Notes: a model not told the origin generated them from the letters alone. Counted from the stretch's first letter, positions 43,501 to 51,575 are shown. The stretch is DNA of 64,000 nt from Chitinophagaceae bacterium (GCA_017853575.1 JAFMJI010000006.1:62001-126000), one strand, 5' to 3'. Numbers and translations are program-made.

Positions 43501-44838
43501 GCATCAACAGGTTGTAGAGATTCCTTAACAAGATACCAGACAGTCTGGCCCCGTCCTGTTGCAAATTTTACATTCAGTAACATTACCTGTGAAAAGAATG
43601 ATGTTCAATTTACTTCCGTTTCAACAGCGCTTGTGGGCAAATTGACAAAATGGGAGTGGAATTTTGATGATAGCAAAGAACTTGTTAACAAACTGGATGA
43701 ATCATCTTTCAAATACCGATTTGATACAAGCATTGTCTATAATGTTGGATTAAAAGTTCAGACCAACAATGGTTGCAACAGTTTGGTAAAGGTATTGCCA
43801 GTGAATATCCATCCACTTCCTATAGTGAATTTCGATTTGCCTGTTGTTTGTTTACCGGAAGGGAAGGCTTTCTTTGCAAATAAAACATCCATTCCAGATG
43901 GATATGTGAGCTCAATTCAATATCGATGGAATTTTGGTGATGCTAGGGATATGGTTTCCAGTAATTTAAAAGATCCTTTACATTATTATAAACAGTTAGG
44001 TAAGTACAATGTAAAGTTGATAGCAGTTAGCAAGGATCAATGCAGAGATTCGCTTTCACAAATTTTATTGGATGTATTTCCTCAACCTATTGCATCATTT
44101 CAAAGTCTCGATTCAGTATGTATTGGCGCACCGATTCAATTTTTTGACAGAACAGATGGGATTGTAAAGCCTGTTGATGCTTGGTTTTGGAATTTCGGCG
44201 ACAGTATTTCAAGTAATTCACAAAATCCAACACATCTATTCAAAGTAGCCGATACATTCAACATTAAATTTTTTGCAAGAACAACTGTTGGTTGTTATTC
44301 AGATACAATTTATAAATCAATTGTTGTTCATACATATCCAAAAATATCTGCTGGTCCAGAGATATTTGCCTTGGATGATGCTGATACAAGAATCAATGCA
44401 ACTGCAATTGGTAATCGATTGAGGTATCAATGGACGCCGGTAATGTATTTGGGTGATGCTGATTCTCTTCAGCCATTGATTAGAAGTCCACAGTCAGATA
44501 TATTATATCAATTGAGTGTTACAGGAAGTGGAAATTGTACAAGCACTGATCAGGTGAAGATGCATGTACTTCGAAAGCCCATCATCCCGAATACATTTAC
44601 TCCCAATGGAGATGGTATCAATGAAACCTGGAAGATTACCAATTTGGAAATCTATCCGAATTGTTTGGTGGAAGTATATTCAGCGAGCGGTAGACTTGTT
44701 TTTAAGAGTGAGGGATATAAACATGAGTGGGATGGGAAAAAAGATGGAGTAGCACTTCCAACAGGAACTTATTATTATGTTGTTTATCCAAAATCAGGTC
44801 GGAAGCAGATTGCAGGGTATGTGACGTTGATTAGGTAG
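40597..44838 (+). CDS. Large PKD-repeat surface protein with type IX secretion C-terminal domain
   Basis: 1413 residues from ATG 40597 (signal peptide MRFRLRYIFFFISFFYFSQS to IAQ); an ATG at 40567 would add ten residues. The N-terminal ~400 residues resemble the IgGFc-binding domain (DIDFWFAAPDLQQAHGDRPIY, CYYDIANTWNGDLFALKGRNALG). Six PKD-like cores follow, each with a W-x-F/W-x-F-x-D/G pattern (WVWDFANG, WRWNFD, YQWYFNDGD, WEWNFDDS, YRWNFGDA, WFWNFGDS). The last ~85 residues (NTFTPNGDGINETWKI to the GTYYYVVYP segment and the basic end) are a gliding-type, T9SS type B sorting domain. It should be secreted and surface attached, as an adhesin or gliding-related protein. Confidence 0.88.
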   Translation: MRFRLRYIFFFISFFYFSQSIAQSDIDFWFAAPDLQQAHGDRPIYLRIATSKQPAEVTISLPANPNFTPIVISIPADTSVSVNLTTYIDLIENTANASIQKKGLRVQSTSRITCYYDIANTWNGDLFALKGRNALGTKFTVPFQMAFVNRPSSGTNTYTTDFIVLATEDSTVIDVVSPVILNGSGSRNSSVKLNKGETYVFSILAAAAVNRPGGALVTSNKPIAITTKDDTLGYPGQGCGDSAGDQLIPDRLAGQEFALIAGYFTGTNPDYYYVFATEDNTKVNVNGANVDVLAKAGDYYLGKLGASGTLTDFIQTDKPVQLFQISGFGCEIGGAIIPSIKCTGSKQVSVTRASSAESFFINILSPKAIINNFFFNGLNQYVDSSKFQVVTGSGGAWYYARLQVPSTLVAGGDRVLIENSLGKFHVGVIQGSPATTARFGYFSDFSSNSVLFTDETKPGVYLLERDTLCYKLKTKIKAQVEESKEWIWTGPGNFSGSDSTITFNSFLPKDTGVYIITATTATCGTAKDSIRLVIDKPFANFNFITNGCSGDSVLFKADSSSAVRWVWDFANGSKVDTVKMIQPKVKFSKALDYNVSFKVASVRGCFSDDMVKVVRLSSKPKPLYKVPAVRCVDKSITFENLSSIDTGAIAKWRWNFDTSIVFIEDTSNISHQLSYKKFGVRKVKLIAESTTGCVSDTFSISSLMVNSNPSPGFIVPEVCLNDASAQFKDTSFSADGSNSFTYQWYFNDGDIPIKKGPTYKLENTIEKDPIIKYNDTGYYKVKLIVASNGCIDSLSQTFTVNGANPIPKFDVLKTDQLCSNDSVKIINQSIVDFGDVTRLEIFWDSNDLTKKTVDETPFVGKQYAYRYTDFQSPADKPYTITLRAYSGSAFSCSKIYSSNVKVLASPKVFFDSLPGICLDASPRQITQASSDERVGGVFSYFGKGVSITGLFDPQITGVDTVAIKYLLVASTGCRDSLTRYQTVWPRPVANFTFSNITCEKNDVQFTSVSTALVGKLTKWEWNFDDSKELVNKLDESSFKYRFDTSIVYNVGLKVQTNNGCNSLVKVLPVNIHPLPIVNFDLPVVCLPEGKAFFANKTSIPDGYVSSIQYRWNFGDARDMVSSNLKDPLHYYKQLGKYNVKLIAVSKDQCRDSLSQILLDVFPQPIASFQSLDSVCIGAPIQFFDRTDGIVKPVDAWFWNFGDSISSNSQNPTHLFKVADTFNIKFFARTTVGCYSDTIYKSIVVHTYPKISAGPEIFALDDADTRINATAIGNRLRYQWTPVMYLGDADSLQPLIRSPQSDILYQLSVTGSGNCTSTDQVKMHVLRKPIIPNTFTPNGDGINETWKITNLEIYPNCLVEVYSASGRLVFKSEGYKHEWDGKKDGVALPTGTYYYVVYPKSGRKQIAGYVTLIR

Positions 44839-44846
44839 TAAATAAA

Positions 44847-44868
44847 AAAGCCACACTTAAGTGGCTTT
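44847..44868. terminator. Terminator between the surface protein gene and tRNA-Val(TAC)
   Basis: AAAGCCAC and GTGGCTTT pair across a 6-base loop. On the minus strand TTTTTATTT follows, making a strong terminator for the tRNA; on the plus strand it can also serve the surface protein gene. Confidence 0.85.
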
Positions 44869-44870
44869 GG

Positions 44871-44945
44871 TGGGAGTTGACGGGATCGAACCGCCGACCC
44901 TCTGCTTGTAAGGCAGATGCTCTAAACCAGCTGAGCTAAACTCCC
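44871..44945 (-). tRNA. tRNA-Val (TAC)
   Basis: 75 bases: acceptor GGGAGTT/AACTCCC with discriminator A, D-arm GCTC..GAGC, anticodon stem TCTGC/GCAGA around CTTACAA (anticodon TAC), T-arm GGCGG-TTCGATC-CCGTC with one G:T pair. The CCA end is encoded (44870-44868). Confidence 0.97.
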
Positions 44946-44955
44946 TTTGGGGGTG

Positions 44956-44985
44956 CAAATATAAGTTTTTTCGAATTATTTCCAA
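44956..44985 (-). promoter_or_regulatory. Promoter of tRNA-Val(TAC)
   Basis: TTG (44985-44983) and TATATTTG (44963-44956) on the minus strand are 19 bases apart, matching the Bacteroidetes pattern. The tRNA begins 10 bases after the -7 box. Confidence 0.7.
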
Positions 44986-45026
44986 GCCATAAAAACAGTT
45001 TTGTAAATTGTCTTTAAATCTGAAAA

Positions 45027-46196
45027 ATGGACAATTCCATTAGCCGAAAAGACTTCATAAGATATTCCGCAGCTACCAGCGCTGCAATGCTTTTAAATGC
45101 CCTCCATTCCTATGCTGGAGAATATCAAATAAATAAAATCCGGGTCGCAATCATTGGGTGTGGAAGTGTAAGCAACCGGTATATCCCTCATTTGCAAACA
45201 TCCCCCAAAGTTGAGATTGTTGCACTGTGCGATATCAAATATGAGAGAACGCTGGAGCAGAAGAAACAATATAATCTCAATGCTTCAACATATAAAAATA
45301 TTGATGAATTACTAGCTGGTGTTCCGTTTGATATGATGGTAACCATCACCGATATGCAGGCGCATGGAGATCTGAATAAAAAAGCACTCCTTGCAGGTAA
45401 ACATGTATGGAGCGAAAAACCAATGGCCAATACATACGCCGAAGGAAATGCTTTGTTGGAGTTGGCAAAGTCGAAAAATTTAAAATTATGGGGTGCTCCT
45501 GCAGTTGTAAACTCACCTCAGTTTGCATTCATGAATAAAATGATTCAGGAAGGTAAACTTGGAAGAATTGCCAGCGCACATGGTCAGTACGGACATACTG
45601 GTCCAACCTGGTCTGCATTCTTTTATGAAAAAGGTGGGGGCAGTATGCCCGATTTAGGAGTATATAATATAGCTACACTTACAGCATTACTTGGGCCAGC
45701 AAAATCAATCATGGCCATGACCAGCATTGTGAATCCTATACGTGTGGTTGATGACAAAGGAACTGTTAAGGTGGAAGCCGAAGACAATGCACATTTACTT
45801 TTAGATCATGGCAAAGGAATCATCAGCCATGTGATGTGTGGCTTTAATTACTTTGATCCACACGGACATGAAGCGAAGGGTCAACAACTTCATTCCATTC
45901 AAATTTTTGGAGACAAAGCAAATATGCGATTGATTGGGTATGACTGGGAAACATATGGAGTTTATGTGGATGATTCATGGGAAAAACCTGCTGCATTATA
46001 TGAATCTGAAACCGGAGGTTATCAATGGCAAGAAGGTGCAACAAAAGTCGCAGAGTCTATTGTAGGTAATACAACTCCAAAAATAAATGTTGAACATGCT
46101 TTGCATGTTTTGGAAATCATTGAGTCTGCTAGAAAATCCTCTGCTGAGGGTAAGAAAATTTATTTAACATCATCTTTCAAATGGCCATTGTTTTGA
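45027..46196 (+). CDS. Gfo/Idh/MocA-family oxidoreductase with Tat-like signal
   Basis: 389 residues. The N-terminus (SRKDFIRYSAATSAAMLLNALHS) resembles a Tat signal with Arg-Lys in place of Arg-Arg. The Rossmann motif is VAIIGCGSVSNRYI (40-53), and the catalytic Lys lies in HVWSEKPMAN. The substrate domain has GGGSMPDLGVYNI and FFYEKGG, typical of sugar or inositol dehydrogenases and glycosidases of this family. I infer an exported NAD(P)-dependent enzyme acting on a sugar; the substrate is open. It is flanked on both sides by valine tRNA genes. Confidence 0.9.
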   Translation: MDNSISRKDFIRYSAATSAAMLLNALHSYAGEYQINKIRVAIIGCGSVSNRYIPHLQTSPKVEIVALCDIKYERTLEQKKQYNLNASTYKNIDELLAGVPFDMMVTITDMQAHGDLNKKALLAGKHVWSEKPMANTYAEGNALLELAKSKNLKLWGAPAVVNSPQFAFMNKMIQEGKLGRIASAHGQYGHTGPTWSAFFYEKGGGSMPDLGVYNIATLTALLGPAKSIMAMTSIVNPIRVVDDKGTVKVEAEDNAHLLLDHGKGIISHVMCGFNYFDPHGHEAKGQQLHSIQIFGDKANMRLIGYDWETYGVYVDDSWEKPAALYESETGGYQWQEGATKVAESIVGNTTPKINVEHALHVLEIIESARKSSAEGKKIYLTSSFKWPLF

Positions 46197-46221
46197 TGCA
46201 TGAGCTGAATGATTACCTTTG
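46192..46221 (+). promoter_or_regulatory. Promoter of tRNA-Val(GAC) and clpS
   Basis: TTTG (46192-46195), overlapping the stop codon of the oxidoreductase gene, and TACCTTTG (46214-46221) are 18 bases apart. The tRNA begins 9 bases after the -7 box, as with tRNA-Val(TAC). Confidence 0.75.
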
Positions 46222-46230
46222 CTACACAAA

Positions 46231-46305
46231 GGAACATTAGCTCAGTTGGTTTAGAGCATTACTTTGACAGAGTAGGGGTCACTGGTTCGAGTCCAGTATG
46301 TTCCA
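46231..46305 (+). tRNA. tRNA-Val (GAC)
   Basis: 75 bases: acceptor GGAACAT/ATGTTCC with discriminator A, D-arm GCTC..GAGC, anticodon stem TTACT/AGTAG around TTGACAG (anticodon GAC), T-arm ACTGG-TTCGAGT-CCAGT. CCA is not encoded. No terminator separates it from clpS 13 bases downstream. Confidence 0.97.
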
Positions 46306-46318
46306 CATCCATTAGAAA

Positions 46319-46615
46319 ATGCCCTTGAACAATCCACAATATCAAGAAGAGGTAGAAGTCGAAGTACTCGACAGTTCCCGCTATGCATTAATAGTATGGA
46401 ACGATGATGTCAATACATTCGACTGGGTCATCAAGACATTGATTGAAGTTTGCAAGCACGAACCGGAACAGGCTGAACAATGTGCTATCCTCATTCATTA
46501 CAAAGGGAAGACCGATGTCAAAAGAGGTTCTTACGAAGAACTTAAAACAATGTGCGAAGCCATTGTTGACAGAGGAATAGGTGCTACTGTTGAAGAAATT
46601 AATGGTATTAAATAA
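46319..46615 (+). CDS. clpS: ATP-dependent Clp protease adaptor ClpS
   Basis: 98 residues. The core YALIVWNDDVNTFDWVIKTLIEVC carries the NDD..(T/F) signature of the N-degron pocket, and AEQCAILIHYKGKTDVKRGSYEELKTMCEAI continues the ClpS fold. It delivers N-end rule substrates to a Clp unfoldase, ClpA in Proteobacteria; in this genome the visible partner is ClpC (8526). It begins 13 bases after tRNA-Val(GAC) and has no promoter of its own in the gap, so the two are probably one transcript. Confidence 0.94.
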   Translation: MPLNNPQYQEEVEVEVLDSSRYALIVWNDDVNTFDWVIKTLIEVCKHEPEQAEQCAILIHYKGKTDVKRGSYEELKTMCEAIVDRGIGATVEEINGIK

Positions 46616-46639
46616 AAATGATATATTTTTTAATCTCGA

Positions 46640-46649
46640 GGGGGGGGGG
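46640..46649. repeat. Run of ten G in an AT-rich intergenic region
   Basis: A G10 tract in the 282-base gap between clpS and the convergent exonuclease gene. It is out of keeping with the local composition. The rest of this gap holds the inverted repeat GTAAAAA/TTTTTAC (46676-46691) and the terminator at 46800. Confidence 0.8.
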
Positions 46650-46799
46650 TAGAGTTATATTCCTTAAACAAATACGTAAAAAAGTTTTTACTAATTAACA
46701 CTCAAATCACGTTAGAGAAATTCAAATACATAAAGTTGTTGAAAAATTTATTTCTGTTAAACTTCTAGTTTAAATTTATACTATTGCTAACCAGAGAAA

Positions 46800-46840
46800 G
46801 ACCCCGATTCAATTTTTATTGAGATGGGGTCGTTTCTTTA
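46800..46840. terminator. Imperfect hairpin terminator between clpS and the exonuclease gene
   Basis: GACCCC (46800-46805) pairs with GGGGTC (46826-46831), and TCAAT with ATTGA inside it; the two stems are separated by a small internal loop. The tails are T-rich on both strands (GTTTCTTTA on plus, TTTCTCT on minus), so it may serve both convergent genes. Confidence 0.6.
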
Positions 46841-46897
46841 TATACCAATTCGATTCTGTTTTCGATAGCACTTCAATAAAAAGAAAGCCGAAATTTT

Positions 46898-48268
46898 TCA
46901 ATCAAATTCCACTGTCATATCTGGGTCAGACGCTGCTGCTGAGAATACCAACGAGCGAATGAATTCATTGGATGCTGCAGGTTCAAGATTGCGTATTAGC
47001 TTTTCTTTTTTCCATTTCATGGCAATTAAAGGAACAAAACCAACTGCTAGAAAATCATTCTTACCTATAAGTACGCATGAAAACTCTTTTTCATTTCTGC
47101 CTGGTCCAAAATGTGCAAGTGTTGGATGCTCGGTCGATAATTGCTGGATTGCTTGCTCGACTTTTTTATTATAAGCATTGATATCTTCTGAATTTTTACA
47201 AATTCCTTCGCAAAATTTTTCTTCTATGCCAACACAATCAATTTTGTCATCCTGGAGGAAACACATCTTTGGACAAAGTCCATGATCTCTCACAACTTTA
47301 TTCAACAATCGCATTCCATCAATTTGCATAGGGAAGGTACTGTGCGTAATAATATTCTTTTTCTTTTTTACAATACCTAGTCTTAATATGCCATTTTGAT
47401 CAATATAACTGCAAACACCAAATCGGTTTTCAAATTTTTTCTGTGATCGGTTAAACAATGGCCATATTCGCTTGATTTCAATGCTTTCCATCACACTCAT
47501 CATGATTTCATTTCCACATTCTTTATAACTAATTTTATGTATCAATCGAATCAGATCTTGTTTTCTCTTACTTGTTGAATTATTGGAAAAATGACTGATC
47601 ACTCTTTTTTGTAATCGCTTTGCCTTTCCAACATAAATAACTTTCCCTTTTGCGTCTTGAAAATAATAGATACCAGGTGTATTGGGCATTTTCTCTAAGT
47701 CATCATTATTGAGATGTATGGGCAAATAAGCATCTTTACTGCCTTTCTTAAGCATCTGCAGGATATGTTTATGCTTGTCGTTTTCCAATAGTTGATGAAA
47801 CAACAATGCTGTTGCATACGCATCACCCATGGCACGATGTCGCTGCTTGATGCTAATATTGAGTGAGCGGCATAGATTACCAAGACTATAACTAGGTAAA
47901 TCTTGAAATATCTTTCTACTCAGTCGAACAGTGCAAAGTTTTCTGCTTTGCAGATTCATTCCATGTTGTGAAAGTTGATGTGCAATAAATGAGTAATCGA
48001 AATTTACATTGTGTGCAACAAATGTTTTGTGTTGCAGCAATTCAAAAACCTCTCTTGCGATTTGTCCAAATATGGGAGCGTCTTTCACCATGTTGTCTGA
48101 AATCCCAGTAAGTTTCTCTATGAACAGGGGGATTGGTTGAAGGGGATTGACCAAACTGCTGTATGTATGCATGATTTCCTTTCCATCGGTTATCACGATA
48201 GCAATTTCTGTTATACTGCCAGTGCTGGCATTTCCACCTGTGGTCTCAATATCTACAATCGCGTACAT
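46898..48268 (-). CDS. DnaQ-like exonuclease fused to a GIY-YIG nuclease
   Basis: 456 residues. The N-terminal ~165 residues are a DEDDh 3'-5' exonuclease: Asp6/Glu8 (VDIETTGG), Asp91 (HNVNFDYSF), His144 and Asp149 (RHRAMGDA). A GIY-YIG domain follows (GIYYF 199-203, YVG 212-214, Arg223, and a Glu in MMSVMESIEIKR). The C-terminal part has spaced cysteines (CPKMCF, CVGIEEKFCEGIC) as in UvrC/Cho relatives. It likely takes part in DNA repair; fusions of this type (DnaQ plus Cho-like) are known. A -7-like TAGTTTTG lies at 48295-48288. Confidence 0.88.
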   Translation of the reverse strand: MYAIVDIETTGGNASTGSITEIAIVITDGKEIMHTYSSLVNPLQPIPLFIEKLTGISDNMVKDAPIFGQIAREVFELLQHKTFVAHNVNFDYSFIAHQLSQHGMNLQSRKLCTVRLSRKIFQDLPSYSLGNLCRSLNISIKQRHRAMGDAYATALLFHQLLENDKHKHILQMLKKGSKDAYLPIHLNNDDLEKMPNTPGIYYFQDAKGKVIYVGKAKRLQKRVISHFSNNSTSKRKQDLIRLIHKISYKECGNEIMMSVMESIEIKRIWPLFNRSQKKFENRFGVCSYIDQNGILRLGIVKKKKNIITHSTFPMQIDGMRLLNKVVRDHGLCPKMCFLQDDKIDCVGIEEKFCEGICKNSEDINAYNKKVEQAIQQLSTEHPTLAHFGPGRNEKEFSCVLIGKNDFLAVGFVPLIAMKWKKEKLIRNLEPAASNEFIRSLVFSAAASDPDMTVEFD

Positions 48269-48331
48269 CCTCTGAGAAATAGAAATTCAAAACTAACAAC
48301 TAATATTTCTCGAAGTACGATATGGTAGGAA

Positions 48332-48766
48332 TTATTTAAGATGCAAATTGAAATGTTTCTCCATTTCAGTTTCAATGGCACGGATAGAGATTTTTGGACT
48401 GGCTTTGTTTTCTATCCAAGCACCATTCATGGTTTTGCTTTTTTGAATTGCATTCAGTAACTCAAAACGGGTATCGCCAGACCCTAAAATCAGTATAGCA
48501 TTTGCATCATCTAAATTTGAGAGTACTTCTTTGATATAGTGCCCCATCGAATTATTCTCTCGTGCTTGTAAATTCTTTTGTCTGGATAAGGTGGTTCCAA
48601 ACAATCCAGTTTTTGAGGTTGATTCCCCATTGAACCTTTCGTGAAATGGGCCATGCGATTTTACCTTGACATACTCTTTATTTCCATCTGGTGAGACTTT
48701 GATGATGGTAGCTTGTTTTTTATCTATCCATACTCCATACCTCATTTGATTATGCGACTTCTTCAT
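48332..48766 (-). CDS. Hypothetical protein, faint resemblance to bacterial eRF1-like proteins
   Basis: 144 residues, soluble, no signal peptide. The N-terminal strand RYGVWIDKKQATIIKV and the later ANAILILGSGDTRFELLNAIQ recall short bacterial proteins related to the eRF1 middle domain, where a GPGEAK-like turn is found. This is a weak visual likeness only; the GGQ motif is absent. The gene is on the same strand as the exonuclease gene, with a 63-base gap between them. It is a real coding region by length, composition and clear start, but its function is unknown. Confidence 0.6.
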   Translation of the reverse strand: MKKSHNQMRYGVWIDKKQATIIKVSPDGNKEYVKVKSHGPFHERFNGESTSKTGLFGTTLSRQKNLQARENNSMGHYIKEVLSNLDDANAILILGSGDTRFELLNAIQKSKTMNGAWIENKASPKISIRAIETEMEKHFNLHLK

Positions 48767-48917
48767 ATAAGAATCTGATTTTCATGATTTTAAAGAATGT
48801 AGCAAATTATTGACGGAGGATAGACCAACAAATGATTGATGTCATCTAACTGAATGATAATCAACTGAGAGCCAAGATTTTATTGTTACCTTTACACCCC
48901 AAAATGGATGACTGAGC

Positions 48918-51575
48918 ATGGAGATGTCTAAAAATTTTGACTTCAAGACTTCCGAAGAAAAGTGGTACAAACACTGGCTGGATAAAAAGTATTTCGAAAG
49001 TACACCAGACGAGCGTGAACCCTATACTGTGGTCATTCCTCCACCCAATGTAACCGGTATTTTACACATGGGACATTGCTTGAACAATACTATTCAGGAT
49101 ATTCTGGTTCGACGTGCACGCATGATGGGTAAAAATGCTTGCTGGGTGCCTGGAACCGATCATGCATCTATTGCAACAGAGGCAAAGGTGGTGCAGATGC
49201 TTCGGGAAAGAGGTATTCAAAAAGCTAGTCTTAGCAGAGAAGAATTTTTAAAATATGCATGGGAGTGGAAGGAGAAATACGGGGGCATCATCCTTCAGCA
49301 ATTAAAAAAATTGGGATGCTCTTTGGATTGGAACAGAACAAGTTTCACCATGGATCCTGATTATTACCGATCAGTGATTCAAGTTTTCAATACTCTTTAT
49401 GATAAGGGATATATCTATCGCGGAAAAAGAATGATCAACTGGGATCCCCGTGCCAAAACTGCATTGAGTGATGAAGAAGTAATTTTCAAAGAAGTACAAG
49501 GTAAAATCTATCACCTCAAATATCAATTGGTTGATGAGAATGGGAATGCGCTTCCATTAGATCATCATTCAATCACGATAGCAACGGTAAGACCAGAAAC
49601 TATTTTGGGAGATGCTGCTATTGCAGTGCACCCAGATGATGAAAGGTATAAACACTTGATTGGCAAACACGCATTTGTGCCATTGATAAAAAGAAAAATT
49701 CCAATCATCGCTGACGACTATGTTGCGATGGATTTTGGAACAGGTGCGTTAAAAATTACACCTGCACATGACATGAATGATTACCAAATTGGTAAGAAAC
49801 ATGAATTGGAAGTGTATGATATATTGAATGAAGACGGAACATTGAGTCAAGATGCACAATTACTGGTTGGTAAAGATCGTTTTGATGCAAGAAAAGAAAT
49901 CGTAGTGTTGTTGCAAAAAGAAGGTCATGTAGATAAGATTGAGGATTATACGCATCAAGTCGGTTTCTCTGAAAGAACGGATGTTGTGGTGGAGCCAAGA
50001 CTTTCACTTCAATGGTGGGTGGATATGAAAAAGATTTCTGCACCTGCTTTAAGTGCTGTTAACGATGGTGAAATTGATTTTCATCCAGCGAAGTTTAAAA
50101 ATTTATACAGGCATTGGATGGAAAACATCAAAGACTGGTGTATTTCACGTCAGCTTTGGTGGGGACATCAGATTCCTGCATGGTATGATGATCAGGGAAG
50201 ATTCGTCGTGGCTATGGATGAAGCAGATGCCAAGAAAAAATTTACTGCTGTATTCAAGGTTGAAAATCCTGTTCTAAAACAGGATGAAGACTGTCTTGAT
50301 ACATGGTTCTCTTCCTGGCTATGGCCTTTTGAGGTTTTCAAAGGATTATCAAATCCTGGTAACAAAGATGTCAAGTATTATTACCCAACACAAACTTTAG
50401 TAACTGCACCTGAAATCATCTTTTTCTGGGTTGCAAGGATGATCATGGCAGGATTTGAATTCATCGGTGAGAAGCCTTTCAAGGATGTATACTTTACCGG
50501 TATTGTAAGAGACAATCTTGGCAGAAAAATGTCCAAGCAATTAGGCAATTCGCCTGATTTGCTTGAAATGATCGACGACATCGGAGCTGATGCAGTTCGT
50601 TTCGGAATATTAATCGCATCACCTGCAGGAAATGATTTATTGTGGGATAAGGCCTCAAATGAACAGGGAAGAAATTTCATCAATAAAATTTGGAATGCAC
50701 TCAAGCTCATTCAACTATGGAAAGGCAAGGCAAAAGCCAATCTTTCTGCAGATGAAACTACTTTGTCGAATGAATGGCCTCATCAATGGTTTAAAGCCAG
50801 GCTTCAGCAGGCTTTAATTGAGGTTGATCAGCAGATGGATCAATTTAAGCTGAGTGAGGCACTGAAAACTTTGTATTCGCTGATTTGGGATGATTACTGC
50901 AGTTGGTATTTGGAATGGATCAAGCCCGGTTTTGAAAAACCGATGGATCAACATCATGTTGACAAAGCAGTTGAATATTTTGAAATATTACTCGAAAGGT
51001 TGCATCCATTCATGCCATTTGTTACAGAAGAAATGTATCACTTGCTTAAAAATCAGCAAACAGACATTTGTGTCAAGCAAATTGATAGGTCATACGTATC
51101 AAAAGATGTTGATGCTGCAATCCTTCAACATGGTGAAACGTTGAAAGAAGCCATTACTTCAATTCGAGATGCAAGAATCAAGTCGCAGATCAAAAATAAA
51201 GATGCAATAAAAATTTATTGCAATACCAAAAGCGAGCAGCAATGGAATTCTATCAAAGAATTGCTTTGTAAACAAGTGAACGCAGAAGAGTTCAATTTTA
51301 CATCGGATATAATTACTGATTCAATTCAATTGGTAATTGGAGGAGATAAGTTATTCATCACATCCAATCAGGCAATTGATACTTCTTCCCAGAGAAAGCA
51401 ATTAGAAGAAGAGTTAAATTATTTTAAAGGGTTTTTGGCTTCAGTGGAAAAGAAACTCTCAAACGAAAAATTTGTCCAAAATGCAAAGCCCGAGGTAGTT
51501 GAGATGGAAAAGAAAAAGCAATCAGACGCGTTAGAGAAAATCAAACTGCTAGAAGAAAGTATTTCTAATCTTTGA
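48918..51575 (+). CDS. valS: Valine--tRNA ligase
   Basis: 885 residues, class Ia synthetase. The HIGH-type motif is HMGH in PNVTGILHMGHCLNN, and the KMSKS motif reads KMSKQ in DNLGRKMSKQLGNSPD. The editing domain is present (TIATVRPETILGDAAIAVHPDD, FGTGALKITPAHDMNDY), and the C-terminus has the ValS coiled-coil arm (EELNYFKGFLASVEKKL). An ATG at 48924 is an equally good start. A TACCTTTA (48887-48894) may be its -7 element. Its substrates tRNA-Val(TAC) and tRNA-Val(GAC) are encoded 4 and 2.6 kb upstream. Confidence 0.98.
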   Translation: MEMSKNFDFKTSEEKWYKHWLDKKYFESTPDEREPYTVVIPPPNVTGILHMGHCLNNTIQDILVRRARMMGKNACWVPGTDHASIATEAKVVQMLRERGIQKASLSREEFLKYAWEWKEKYGGIILQQLKKLGCSLDWNRTSFTMDPDYYRSVIQVFNTLYDKGYIYRGKRMINWDPRAKTALSDEEVIFKEVQGKIYHLKYQLVDENGNALPLDHHSITIATVRPETILGDAAIAVHPDDERYKHLIGKHAFVPLIKRKIPIIADDYVAMDFGTGALKITPAHDMNDYQIGKKHELEVYDILNEDGTLSQDAQLLVGKDRFDARKEIVVLLQKEGHVDKIEDYTHQVGFSERTDVVVEPRLSLQWWVDMKKISAPALSAVNDGEIDFHPAKFKNLYRHWMENIKDWCISRQLWWGHQIPAWYDDQGRFVVAMDEADAKKKFTAVFKVENPVLKQDEDCLDTWFSSWLWPFEVFKGLSNPGNKDVKYYYPTQTLVTAPEIIFFWVARMIMAGFEFIGEKPFKDVYFTGIVRDNLGRKMSKQLGNSPDLLEMIDDIGADAVRFGILIASPAGNDLLWDKASNEQGRNFINKIWNALKLIQLWKGKAKANLSADETTLSNEWPHQWFKARLQQALIEVDQQMDQFKLSEALKTLYSLIWDDYCSWYLEWIKPGFEKPMDQHHVDKAVEYFEILLERLHPFMPFVTEEMYHLLKNQQTDICVKQIDRSYVSKDVDAAILQHGETLKEAITSIRDARIKSQIKNKDAIKIYCNTKSEQQWNSIKELLCKQVNAEEFNFTSDIITDSIQLVIGGDKLFITSNQAIDTSSQRKQLEEELNYFKGFLASVEKKLSNEKFVQNAKPEVVEMEKKKQSDALEKIKLLEESISNL

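Noticed and set aside
42240-44340. Tandem DNA repeats in the PKD region
   Set aside because: The protein cores recur, but the DNA copies are too diverged to be a true nucleotide repeat or recombination hotspot.
48781-48917. T-box or other valine-sensing leader before valS
   Set aside because: No T-box sequence, specifier loop or antiterminator pairing is seen, and T-boxes are not typical of Bacteroidota.
50528-50560. KMSKQ in place of KMSKS in ValS as a loss-of-function sign
   Set aside because: The variant is common in valine synthetases, and all other motifs are intact.
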